This document shows, piece after piece, positions 15,970 through 23,988 of a DNA stretch of 42,756 nucleotides. The notes below the pieces were generated by a model. It did no database searches. It was not told where the DNA came from and was given only the letters and a program-made list of their open reading frames with translations. This stretch comes from Bacteroidales bacterium (GTDB lineage: Bacteria > Bacteroidota > Bacteroidia > Bacteroidales > UBA932), in contig JAFZUX010000016.1 of assembly GCA_017618115.1 (NCBI GenBank), positions 1-42,756 of the forward strand, read 5' to 3'. The position numbers were made by a program, and so were the translations under genes. How positions within the stretch are numbered: position 1 is the first letter of the stretch; every line of letters starts with the position of its first letter.

Positions 15970-17208
15970 ATGAAGAATGATATTGAGATAATGGCTCCGG
16001 CCGGTAACTTTGAGTGCCTGATGGCTGCCATTCAGGGTGGTGCAAATTCCGTATACTTTGGCGTGGGAAATCTCAATATGAGATCTCACTCCGCAAACAA
16101 CTTTGCTCCGGAAGATCTGAGCAAGATTACGGAGATTTGCCGGGAGCACAACGTTAAGACCTACATGACCCTCAATATCGTTGTATATCAATCAGATCTG
16201 GAGAATGTAAGAAAGGCGTTGGAGGAGGCAAAAAAGGCGCAGGTGAGTGCCATCATCGCTTCAGATATGGCGGTCATTCAGATGTGCAGAGAGATGGGAT
16301 TGGAGGTGCACATCTCCACCCAACTCAACGTCTCCAATTTTGAAGCGGTTAAGTTCTACGCTCAGTTTGCAGATGTGATTGTACTTGCCAGAGAACTCAC
16401 GCTGCCTCAGATAAAAGAGATTAGCCAAAAGATTATAGCAGAGCAGATTAAAGGCCCATCGGGGAACTTGCTGCGTCTGGAACTCTTTGTTCACGGAGCG
16501 CTCTGCATGGCAATCTCCGGAAAGTGTTACCTCAGCCTTCAGGAGTACAACTCCTCCGCCAACCGCGGCAGTTGTTTCCAACTCTGCAGAAGAGGTTACA
16601 GAGTTACGGATTTGGAAACGGGCAGAGAACTGGAGATAGACAACAAGTACATCATGTCTCCTAAAGACCTCTGTACCATTGAGTTCATAGACAAGATAAT
16701 AGACGCAGGCATAACCGTCTTTAAGATAGAAGGGCGCGCCCGCAGTGCAGAGTATGTAAAGATGGTAACCGCAGCTTACCGCTCCGCGGCAGATGCCGTG
16801 CTGAGTGAAGAGGGTTACACGGAAGAGAAGAAAAAAGAGTTAAAAGAGAAACTATCGGGAGTCTTCAACAGAGGCTTCTGGGACGGCTACTACCAGGGAG
16901 CAAGGTTGGGCGAGTGGAGCGAGGTATACGGCAACAAAGCCACAAGAAAAAAGAGTTACGTGGCAAAGATTACCAACTACTTCTCAAACCTCTCTGTTGC
17001 AGAGGTTTTGGTAGAGGCGGGAGAACTCAATGTTGGAGACGAGATACTTATCATTGGCCCGTCCACCGGCTGCATTGAACATACTATCAAGGAGATACGA
17101 GTAGACCTCAAGCCTGTGCAAAAAGCCGTTAAAGGAGATCTCTGTTCTATCCCCGTAAAAGAAAAATTAAGACGTTCAGATAAGATTTATATCTGGGAAG
17201 AAGCTTAA
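15970..17208 (+). CDS. U32 family peptidase-like protein (RlhA/TrhP type)
   Basis: A 412-residue U32 protein. Family members hydroxylate RNA using prephenate-dependent chemistry (TrhP on tRNA U34, RlhA on 23S rRNA) rather than cleave peptides. The N-terminal PAGNFECLMAAIQGGANSVYFG stretch and the cysteine cluster in HGALCMAISGKCYLS through SCFQLCRRGY are typical and probably ligate iron-sulfur. The C-terminal part (after about 300) matches the RlhA/TrhP accessory domain. Which RNA is modified cannot be said. The ATG directly follows the stop codon of the polyprenyl synthase. Confidence 0.85.
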   Translation: MKNDIEIMAPAGNFECLMAAIQGGANSVYFGVGNLNMRSHSANNFAPEDLSKITEICREHNVKTYMTLNIVVYQSDLENVRKALEEAKKAQVSAIIASDMAVIQMCREMGLEVHISTQLNVSNFEAVKFYAQFADVIVLARELTLPQIKEISQKIIAEQIKGPSGNLLRLELFVHGALCMAISGKCYLSLQEYNSSANRGSCFQLCRRGYRVTDLETGRELEIDNKYIMSPKDLCTIEFIDKIIDAGITVFKIEGRARSAEYVKMVTAAYRSAADAVLSEEGYTEEKKKELKEKLSGVFNRGFWDGYYQGARLGEWSEVYGNKATRKKSYVAKITNYFSNLSVAEVLVEAGELNVGDEILIIGPSTGCIEHTIKEIRVDLKPVQKAVKGDLCSIPVKEKLRRSDKIYIWEEA

Positions 17209-18383
17209 GGAGTCATTACCGCATTCCAAACGGCGGTGCGGAGAGTTCCCTTGCTGTCATCCTGGTCATACTCCCAGTACATAAGTCCCAAAAGACCCTT
17301 CTGACGTGCCCAGTTTCCCTTGATTCCTATACTCTTAGGATTGTCATAACCCATATAGAAGACGCCCTGCATTGTCTCAACGTACGGACAGTTTGCAGTT
17401 GCATCCCACTTGTTACGTCTGAATTGTTTAGGATCCAGAGTAATTATCTTCTTGTACGTATATTCTCTTGGAGAGTTGCTAAAGGAGCGTCTGCCGTAGA
17501 ACGGAATTCCAAGCACCAATTTCTTAGGGTTAACCCCGGCATTCAGATAGGAGTTAACAGCACGGTTGCAGTCCATATAAGCCCTTGTATCTGCCAATGC
17601 TGAATGGTGATGAGGAGCCTCGTCCAAATCGTATGTCATTATGTTTACATAATCTACATACTTATCCATTGCAGCAATATCGTTATAGCAGTAACCGCCC
17701 GTAATAGAAACTTTGTTTTTACAATATCCGGCGTAAGAGAGTTCATATTTATCTCCCAAAACCTCTCTGAGTTTCTTTACCAATTTGACGTAATTTTCTG
17801 TATCACAGCTTGGATCACAGGCCGCGCCGCTCCAGCTAAGTCCCGGGAACTCCCAGTCCAAATCAATACCGTCTATACCCCATTCCTTGAGGAAAGCTAG
17901 GCAGTCCTCAGCAAACTTTTGCATATTCTCTTCACTCTTACATAAAGCAGAAAAACTACCGCCCTGCTTGTTGTTTGAATTTGCAACACCGTGAGTAAAG
18001 CTTAGACTTATTTTAAGATTTGGATATAGCTTTTTAAGATTAGCAATGTTTTGGAATCTTGTCTTAGTTCCCTGGAGGTCAAACTTTTGATAAACACCGT
18101 CTACCATATAGAGTTCCGCAAACGCATAACATATATGGGTAAGAACGCTGGGATCCGGAATGAGACTTCCGTAATAAGTGACGTATGCCGTAACATGGCG
18201 GCCGTCATCTATGCGGGCAACAGGCGCAACAAGCGGCTCATTGATAGGAGGATCCACCTCTTCTACAGGTTTTGCAGGTTCCGGAGTCAGATCATCTCCT
18301 TTACTTCCTCCACCACCGCCACCGCAGGCGGAAAGTGTAAGCGAAATCACAGCAAGTGCTGCCCAAAAACTTATTCTTTTCAT
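17205..18383 (-). CDS. GH18 chitinase-like lipoprotein
   Basis: A 392-residue lipoprotein. The signal ends in LSAC at residue 20, followed by six glycines and a Pro/Glu-rich linker, typical of Bacteroidota surface lipoproteins. The GH18 domain (about 65-390) has the catalytic motif DGIDLDWEFPG (DxxDxDxE), the YAGYC and NIMTYDL strands and a terminal MYWEYDQDD. It should hydrolyse chitin, chito-oligosaccharides or the N-glycan core (endo-beta-N-acetylglucosaminidase). No polysaccharide-utilisation genes flank it. A TAGCTTTG box ends four bases before the ATG, suggesting a leaderless message. The 3' end overlaps the U32 gene by four bases. Confidence 0.88.
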   Translation of the reverse strand: MKRISFWAALAVISLTLSACGGGGGGSKGDDLTPEPAKPVEEVDPPINEPLVAPVARIDDGRHVTAYVTYYGSLIPDPSVLTHICYAFAELYMVDGVYQKFDLQGTKTRFQNIANLKKLYPNLKISLSFTHGVANSNNKQGGSFSALCKSEENMQKFAEDCLAFLKEWGIDGIDLDWEFPGLSWSGAACDPSCDTENYVKLVKKLREVLGDKYELSYAGYCKNKVSITGGYCYNDIAAMDKYVDYVNIMTYDLDEAPHHHSALADTRAYMDCNRAVNSYLNAGVNPKKLVLGIPFYGRRSFSNSPREYTYKKIITLDPKQFRRNKWDATANCPYVETMQGVFYMGYDNPKSIGIKGNWARQKGLLGLMYWEYDQDDSKGTLRTAVWNAVMTP

Positions 18384-18387
18384 ATCG

Positions 18388-18395
18388 CAAAGCTA
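18388..18395 (-). promoter_or_regulatory. -7 element of the chitinase gene
   Basis: TAGCTTTG on the minus strand, followed by CGAT and the ATG at 18383. Placed inside the short gap after the thioesterase gene, it gives the chitinase its own start. Confidence 0.5.
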
Positions 18396-18408
18396 ACAAA
18401 TTTTGAGG

Positions 18409-18795
18409 CTAGTTGCCCTTGGCTTTCATCTTATCACCGAACTTCCTTTCGTCAATAATGAATCGTTGGTGGGTGCCGTGCCCAATGACACCGTCCTTGT
18501 CATAAACCGTTACCTTAAAGGTAATCTTGCGTCTGTCTATCTCAATCACCTCACTCTCACACCATACCGTGCTGCCCAGCGGAGCAGCTGCGTCATGATA
18601 GACATCTACGTGAATGCCAACACTTCCCTGCCCCTCTTCCAGGTAAGGTTTAATAGACCACAGACTGGTCTGTTCCATAAGTGCAATCATCATTGGAGTG
18701 GCCAGAACCAACACCGTTCCGCTTCCAATATGCTTGGCGGTATGCTCCTCAGCCACAACCAATTCTCTTCTTCCTTTTATTCCTATTTCTACCAT
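18409..18795 (-). CDS. hotdog-fold thioesterase, FlK-like
   Basis: A 128-residue single hotdog domain resembling the fluoroacetyl-CoA thioesterase FlK group. It has the central helix segment GSGTVLVLATPMMIALMEQTS, with the Thr and Glu positions expected for catalysis, and the strand HVDVYHDAAAPLGSTVW. It probably hydrolyses a small acyl-CoA; the substrate is unknown and true fluoroacetyl specificity should not be assumed. It lies 44 bases after the ctpA-like gene and may share its transcript. The gap holds no clear promoter box. Confidence 0.8.
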   Translation of the reverse strand: MVEIGIKGRRELVVAEEHTAKHIGSGTVLVLATPMMIALMEQTSLWSIKPYLEEGQGSVGIHVDVYHDAAAPLGSTVWCESEVIEIDRRKITFKVTVYDKDGVIGHGTHQRFIIDERKFGDKMKAKGN

Positions 18796-18839
18796 AAATT
18801 TCTAAATATCAATCTTATTTATTAATAGCTCTTTTGCGG

Positions 18840-20525
18840 TTACTTCCAGGCGGCAAGGGACTTAAGCAACTGAACGTCTGTGTTAAGCATGTGCTTAATG
18901 CGCTCGCCGGTAAAGAAATACTTCTGAATAATTTCCTCCTCAACCATAGGCTTAAGATCTTCCTTGTACTGGTTGAGTACCTGCTCTTTTGTGAGGTTCA
19001 GTTTTGAAGAGAGCGCATCAAACTCCGCCTTATCCTTCTCATAGAGTTTCTCCTCCTTGGCCTCTTTAATCAACTGCTCCAGAACAACTTCCGCAGCCGA
19101 ACGCTGGTCAAACTTTTTAGATGCGGCATACTTTACAAAATCATGATACTGCTCATCCGTAAGATTAATCTCTTCCGGAGATGAGATGTTCGGATTCTTG
19201 GAATAGAAGTCTACTCCATATTCCTCCATAATTCCGCTCATCACAAGAGCATAAACCGGACGGCTGTAACTATTTGATTTTATGGTTGTATCCGGAGTGA
19301 TTCCTCCGCCGTCATAAACAGTTCTTCCGTTTTTAGTCTTAAAGGCTTTCTTCAAAGAATCCGGAACTGCGCCCGCACTTCCGTCTGCGTTACGATGTGA
19401 GTAATCCAAAATCTGAATACATCTTCCGCTTGGCGTGTAGTATTTGGATGTGGTAAGTTTCAATTTTCCGTTGTATCCAACAGGGCGGAAAGATTGTACC
19501 AGGCCCTTGCCGTAAGTTCTTGTTCCAATGATGGTTGCACGGTCCAAATCCTGAAGTGCTCCCGCCACAATTTCAGAAGATGAAGCGGAAGATGAGTTCA
19601 CCAGAACTGCAAGTTTAATCAGCGTATCCACAGGATCCTTCTCTGTTACACAGGTGAAACTGGAACCTTCTCCGCGTCCCTTTGCAGAAGCAACAAGAGT
19701 TCCTTTTGGAACAAAGAGAGAAACAATATCTATCGCCTCGTTCATAAGTCCTCCACCGTTTCCTCTGAGATCCAGCACAATACGCTCAGCCCCCTTCTCC
19801 TTAAGTTCCATAAGGGCGCGTCTTACATCGTCCGCTCCGTTAAGGGTGAAACTGCTCACTCTTATATAACCGGTCTTAGATAAATCAAACGCAGGCTTCT
19901 CAATATCAGCACCGTAAACAACGTTGTCAAGCATGCCATAGTAGGCAACGTCTGAGGTATGAACTCTATCGCGAGTTACAACAATATCCTCAACCTTGCC
20001 GGTGCGGCCCTTCTTTACGGTAAAGGTCACCTGGGTTCCGGGTGCACCCCTCATCCTCTTGCTGCACTCATCCACGGTAAGGGGTCTTAAATCAGCGCCG
20101 TCTATCTTAAGGATGATGTCTCCCGGTTCAAGGTTGAACTTCACAGCCGGAGAGTTGGGATATGGCTGCATAATCATCACGCCCAGGGAGTCAATCTTAC
20201 GGATTGTAGCACCTATTCCGCCGTATGAGGCCGTGGTGATGAGTTCAATAGACTCCTCGTTCTCCTCCGGCACAAACTCTGTATAAGGGTCCAGAGACTC
20301 AAGCATTGCGTCTATTCCGTAGCGCAGAATCTTGGAGAAGGAGAGCGTATCTACATACTCGGTTGCAAGGGTTCTCAGAATATTGTACTGAACCTCAAGA
20401 TCTTGAACCAACTTAAAGTTCTTGCTCTGACCAAAGGAGACACCGGATGTGGCCGCGGTCAGAAAAAGTGCTCCCGCTGCACTCAGCAGAAGCTTTTTAA
20501 GGAATCTATATCTTCTCATAATCAT
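18840..20525 (-). CDS. S41 C-terminal processing peptidase (CtpA/Prc type)
   Basis: A 561-residue periplasmic serine protease with a signal peptide (about 1-32), a PDZ domain (about 95-170) and the S41 catalytic core. The Ser-Lys dyad is visible as serine in NSSSASSSEIVAG and lysine in GTRTYGKGLVQ, and the carboxylate-binding LRGNGGG loop is present. The region after about 440 is helical and charged, as in Bacteroidota homologues. Such enzymes trim C-termini of envelope proteins. The ATG at 20525 follows a TATTTTTG box by five bases; Met3 (20519) is the alternative start. It is divergent from rdgB. Confidence 0.92.
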   Translation of the reverse strand: MIMRRYRFLKKLLLSAAGALFLTAATSGVSFGQSKNFKLVQDLEVQYNILRTLATEYVDTLSFSKILRYGIDAMLESLDPYTEFVPEENEESIELITTASYGGIGATIRKIDSLGVMIMQPYPNSPAVKFNLEPGDIILKIDGADLRPLTVDECSKRMRGAPGTQVTFTVKKGRTGKVEDIVVTRDRVHTSDVAYYGMLDNVVYGADIEKPAFDLSKTGYIRVSSFTLNGADDVRRALMELKEKGAERIVLDLRGNGGGLMNEAIDIVSLFVPKGTLVASAKGRGEGSSFTCVTEKDPVDTLIKLAVLVNSSSASSSEIVAGALQDLDRATIIGTRTYGKGLVQSFRPVGYNGKLKLTTSKYYTPSGRCIQILDYSHRNADGSAGAVPDSLKKAFKTKNGRTVYDGGGITPDTTIKSNSYSRPVYALVMSGIMEEYGVDFYSKNPNISSPEEINLTDEQYHDFVKYAASKKFDQRSAAEVVLEQLIKEAKEEKLYEKDKAEFDALSSKLNLTKEQVLNQYKEDLKPMVEEEIIQKYFFTGERIKHMLNTDVQLLKSLAAWK

Positions 20526-20530
20526 ACATC

Positions 20531-20538
20531 CAAAAATA
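20531..20538 (-). promoter_or_regulatory. -7 element of the S41 peptidase gene
   Basis: TATTTTTG on the minus strand, followed by GATGT and the ATG at 20525, another case of the five-base spacing. It is back to back with the rdgB promoter. Confidence 0.5.
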
Positions 20539-20550
20539 GTAAACTTTTGC

Positions 20551-20558
20551 TAACTTTG
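20551..20558 (+). promoter_or_regulatory. -7 element of the rdgB-recO unit
   Basis: TAACTTTG, 20 bases before the rdgB ATG; no good -33 is visible. Confidence 0.5.
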
Positions 20559-20578
20559 AGTGGACTAAACAAATAAGT

Positions 20579-21169
20579 ATGGAACTGATCTTTGCTACAG
20601 CTAATCCAGACAAACTTAGAGAAGCCTCCGAAATACTCGGTAAAGGTATTACACTAATTATGCCAAAGAAGCTTGGTTACAAGGGAGATATTCCTGAGAC
20701 CGGAGCCACCATTGAGGCCAATTCAAAGATGAAATGCCAGTTTATCTGGAACAAATTCAACAAGAGTTGTTTTGCAGACGATACCGCACTGGAGGTTGCC
20801 TCCCTGGGCGGTGCGCCCGGAGTCTATTCCGCACGCTACGCCGGAGAACAGCATGACTCCAAAGCCAACATAGCCAAGTTGTTAGCAGAGTTGGAAAAGG
20901 TAGACAAGAGAAAGAAGAACATACGCGCCGCAAGGTTCCGCACCGTCATAACACTCATCCACAAAGGGACTTTGTACACCTTCAACGGTGTGATGAACGG
21001 AACCATCGCGGAGAAAGAGAGCGGAGACGGCGGGTTTGGTTATGACTCTGTTTTTATTCCGGAGGGCTGCAGTTGCACCTTTGCAGAGATGTCTGAAAAT
21101 CAGAAAAATGCCATATCTCACCGTGGCATCGCGATGAGAAAACTGGCCCACTTCCTCTCTCAACTTTAA
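20579..21169 (+). CDS. rdgB: non-canonical purine NTP pyrophosphatase (RdgB/HAM1)
   Basis: A 196-residue Ham1-family enzyme that hydrolyses dITP, ITP and XTP to monophosphates and keeps deaminated purines out of nucleic acids. It shows the N-terminal FATANPDKLREASEIL substrate loop, the catalytic FADDTALEVASLGGAPGVYSARYAG region (about 65-90), GFGYDSVFIPEG (about 150-161) and the C-terminal SHRGIAMRKL. Length is normal. It precedes recO by five bases, placing two genome-maintenance functions in one transcript. Confidence 0.95.
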   Translation: MELIFATANPDKLREASEILGKGITLIMPKKLGYKGDIPETGATIEANSKMKCQFIWNKFNKSCFADDTALEVASLGGAPGVYSARYAGEQHDSKANIAKLLAELEKVDKRKKNIRAARFRTVITLIHKGTLYTFNGVMNGTIAEKESGDGGFGYDSVFIPEGCSCTFAEMSENQKNAISHRGIAMRKLAHFLSQL

Positions 21170-21174
21170 AAGGG

Positions 21175-21894
21175 ATGCTCACTAAAAGCAGGATCATAGT
21201 TCTTCACACCATAAAACATTCAGACTCAGGAGTTGTGGTGCAGTGTTACTCTGACACCAAAGGAAGAACCGCCTGCTACTTCTATCCAAAGAGCAAGCAG
21301 TCAAAGAGTTCCGTCACCTTCCCGCTCAACATTCTGGACGTTGTACTCCACTCAAAACGGGGAGGAGAGGGTACAATGCCGCTCATAAAAGAGGCTGACA
21401 CGGTCTTCCCGCTCACTGATATTCAGACAGATATACGCAAGAACGCCATAGCGCTCTATATGTGCGAGCTCATCCTAAGAAGCGTTCGTGAAAGCGAGCC
21501 GGACCCGGGACTTTTTGCCTTCCTCACCAACTCCATTCTCATACTCAACGAGATTAAAGAAGGGTGTGAAAATTTCCATCTGCACTTTACCGTCAACCTC
21601 TGTAAACTGTTGGGTTACATGCCTCAAGACAACTACTCGGCGGAGAGAAAACACTTCAACTTTACCCAGGCGCAGTTTGTGGAAAAGTATCAGGAGACCT
21701 TCTGTTTTTCTCCCGATGAGTCTCTGCTTCTGCACACCATTCTCTCCACTCCGCTTAAAGACATCCCAACCGTAAAGTGCAGCGGCGAACTCCGCAACCG
21801 CTTTCTAACCAAGGTATTGGAGTACTTCTCATTCCACTCCGCACTCAAAACGGAACTTAAATCTTTGGGCGTACTTAGGGAACTCTTCATATAA
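21175..21894 (+). CDS. recO: DNA repair protein RecO
   Basis: A 239-residue RecO, the mediator that loads RecA on SSB-coated single strands in the RecFOR pathway. It has an N-terminal OB fold (SRIIVLHTIKHSDSGVVVQCYS) and a helical C-terminal domain. The four cysteines that bind zinc in many RecO proteins are not in the usual place, as in other Bacteroidota. Translation is probably coupled to rdgB. A promoter for the next gene starts inside the last few bases of this unit. Confidence 0.85.
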   Translation: MLTKSRIIVLHTIKHSDSGVVVQCYSDTKGRTACYFYPKSKQSKSSVTFPLNILDVVLHSKRGGEGTMPLIKEADTVFPLTDIQTDIRKNAIALYMCELILRSVRESEPDPGLFAFLTNSILILNEIKEGCENFHLHFTVNLCKLLGYMPQDNYSAERKHFNFTQAQFVEKYQETFCFSPDESLLLHTILSTPLKDIPTVKCSGELRNRFLTKVLEYFSFHSALKTELKSLGVLRELFI

Positions 21895-21898
21895 TTTC

Positions 21899-21906
21899 TA
21901 TTTTTG
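21899..21906 (+). promoter_or_regulatory. -7 element of the GH3-family gene
   Basis: TATTTTTG immediately after the recO stop, followed by CAGTG and the ATG at 21912; five-base spacing again. It indicates separate transcription of the GH3 gene despite an 17-base gap to recO. Confidence 0.5.
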
Positions 21907-21911
21907 CAGTG

Positions 21912-23840
21912 ATGGCTTCCAGGAGTTTAACACGGTTAATTAACGGCGCCGCCCTCACCTTTGGAAAGAAGTTTTTAAAGGATGTTGAGCGGAGCAAAAG
22001 CCATGCGCCCGAGCTTCAGCACGCCCTCTTTAACCATCTGATTTCCTGCGGGAAAGAGACCAAGTACGGGGTAGAAAAAAACTTCTCCGCCATCAAAGAT
22101 TTTGAAGATTTCAGAAAGAGGGTTCCCCTTTGCCGTTACAACGATTTTGTTCCCTACATAGAGCGCCTCCGCCGCGGAGAAGACTACGTTCTTTGGAACC
22201 AGAAGGTGCGTTGGTTTGCCAAATCCAGCGGCACCTCTTCAGACAAGAGCAAGTATATTCCCATCACGCCGGACTCACTCTATATCAACCACTTTGGAGG
22301 AATGAAGCGGATGCTCTTCAACTACGTCCATCTTCATCCCGATAGTAAAATCTTCACCACCAAGGCCCTCACTTTGGGCGGAAGCGTTCAGCCCGATTCA
22401 CTGGCGCAGAACGGATTGAACATTTTTAATGGAGACCTCTCCGCTGTGATGCTCAAGAACTCTCCAAAGATGGCGGAACTTGTAAGAACGCCAAGCCGGC
22501 AAACCGCTCTAATTGCGGAGTTTGAGAAGAAGGTTATGCGGATTTGCAAAGAGTGCACAACCCAAAACGTCTCCAACTTTTCCGGAGTTCCAAGCTGGAA
22601 TCTGGTTTTAATGAACAAGGTTTTGGAGTACACTCAAAAGAGCAACCTGCTTGAGGTATGGCCTCATCTTGAGCTCTTTATGCATGGAGGCATCTCCTTT
22701 GCTCCGTACCGTGAAGCCTATAAAAAACTCATTCCATCTGAAAACATGCACTACCTTGAAAACTACAACGCCTCAGAGGGTTACTTTGCATTCCAGGATG
22801 AGTTTCCAAAAGACCCGCTTTCAGACAGTTCGCAGGCACAGATGCTGCTTACCGTAAACAACGGCATCTTCTACGAGTTCATTCCGTTTAAGGAGATGAC
22901 CGGTGACAACGAGACGGATGCTCTCAAAAGCGTTCCGCTTGAGGGAGTTAAGACGGGCATAGATTACGCCATAGTCATCACTACCTGCGGCGGCCTGTGG
23001 AGATATATGCCGGAAGACTGCGTGCGCTTCACCTCCGTAAACCCTTACAGGATAATAGTTTCCGGCAGAACCAAACTCTACATCAACGCCTTTGGAGAGG
23101 AACTGATGATAGACAACGCAGAGCGCGCCCTCCAGAACACCTGCAGGAAGTTCAACCTCCAAGTCACAGACTTCACCGTTGCCCCGGAGTTCATGGGGAT
23201 TGCCGCGGGAGCAGGCATGGCCCGCTCCGGCAGTGGTAGCAGCACGTCCGGCTCCTGCAGTTCGGGTGCCATGTCCGGCAGTCCCGGCGCCGCGTCCGGC
23301 AATCCCGGAGCCGCGTCCAACAGTCCCGGCGCCGCATCCAGCAGTCCCGGAGCCGCGTCCAAGTCCAGCCGCACACCCTCCGCTAACAACCTCAGCAACA
23401 GCCCTTACGGCAGCCAGTCCGTTTCCAGCAGCTCAGACTCCGCATCAGTTTCCGGTAGCATATTCGCCGCGGAGTCAGGCATGGGCAACGGAACATCCGG
23501 CGGGAGCGCACCGCAACGCTTCACGCTTCAGCAAGGCTGCCACATTTGGGCCATAGAGTTCTGTGATCCGCAGCGCAATCCAAACAGTCCAACATTTGAT
23601 CCTGCTGCCGTAGAAGAGTTCGCAGAAGCGCTGGACCGTGAACTCACAACCATCAACTCAGATTATGAAGCCAAGCGCAGCCCAGGCTCCACAATGCAGC
23701 GCCTCAAGATCTTGCCGCTTGCCCCCGGCACCTTCCTCAAGTGGATGCAGCAGAGAGGCAAGCTCGGCGGCCAGAACAAAGTTCCCCGCCTCTGGAAAGA
23801 CCAGACATTCATTAACCAACTGAAGGACATTAAGTTATGA
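21912..23840 (+). CDS. GH3-family acyl-adenylate/amide-forming protein with low-complexity insertion
   Basis: A 642-residue member of the GH3 family, ANL-type enzymes that adenylate a carboxylate and join it to an amino acid; the bacterial substrates are unknown. The ATP-site motif FAKSSGTSSDKSKYIP (about 97-112), the FMHGGISFAPYREAY segment and YNASEGYFAFQD are clear. Between about residues 434 and 530, where relatives have a short loop before GCHIWAIEF, there is a Ser/Gly/Ala/Pro-rich insertion containing four 7-residue repeats. Usual length is near 500, so the insertion explains the excess. The ATG at 21912 is preferred over GTG at 21909 because it keeps the five-base distance from TATTTTTG. 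Confidence 0.82.
   Translation: MASRSLTRLINGAALTFGKKFLKDVERSKSHAPELQHALFNHLISCGKETKYGVEKNFSAIKDFEDFRKRVPLCRYNDFVPYIERLRRGEDYVLWNQKVRWFAKSSGTSSDKSKYIPITPDSLYINHFGGMKRMLFNYVHLHPDSKIFTTKALTLGGSVQPDSLAQNGLNIFNGDLSAVMLKNSPKMAELVRTPSRQTALIAEFEKKVMRICKECTTQNVSNFSGVPSWNLVLMNKVLEYTQKSNLLEVWPHLELFMHGGISFAPYREAYKKLIPSENMHYLENYNASEGYFAFQDEFPKDPLSDSSQAQMLLTVNNGIFYEFIPFKEMTGDNETDALKSVPLEGVKTGIDYAIVITTCGGLWRYMPEDCVRFTSVNPYRIIVSGRTKLYINAFGEELMIDNAERALQNTCRKFNLQVTDFTVAPEFMGIAAGAGMARSGSGSSTSGSCSSGAMSGSPGAASGNPGAASNSPGAASSSPGAASKSSRTPSANNLSNSPYGSQSVSSSSDSASVSGSIFAAESGMGNGTSGGSAPQRFTLQQGCHIWAIEFCDPQRNPNSPTFDPAAVEEFAEALDRELTTINSDYEAKRSPGSTMQRLKILPLAPGTFLKWMQQRGKLGGQNKVPRLWKDQTFINQLKDIKL
23277..23360 (+). repeat. 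21-bp in-frame tandem repeat in the GH3 gene (4 units)
   Basis: Four consecutive 21-bp units (starting 23277, 23298, 23319, 23340) encode [G/N/S][S/N]PGAAS. They differ mainly at third codon positions and at the first codon. The units lie in a longer Ser/Gly/Ala-rich stretch (about 23210-23500). A replication-slippage origin is likely. Confidence 0.85.
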
Positions 23841-23862
23841 GCCACAGGGTTCCAATATGGTA

Positions 23863-23988
23863 TAGAGAATTTAAAGAAGAATCTAAAAATGATAATAGGA
23901 TTTGAAAGAATATAAAGGGGGAGAGTGAGAAGAAGATGATGATAATGATAGTGATGATGACAGAGAAGAGATAGTTGGAGAAAAAGGA
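23863..23988 (+). other. C-depleted, purine-rich leader with GAT repeats
   Basis: This gap between the GH3 and LuxE-like genes has only two or three C residues in about 125 bases and contains a GATGATGATAATGATAGTG stretch. A 12-codon frame (ATG at 23936, MMIMIVMMTEKR, then TAG) lies in it. No TAnnTTTG box is present, so the downstream gene may be read through from GH3. Confidence 0.5.
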
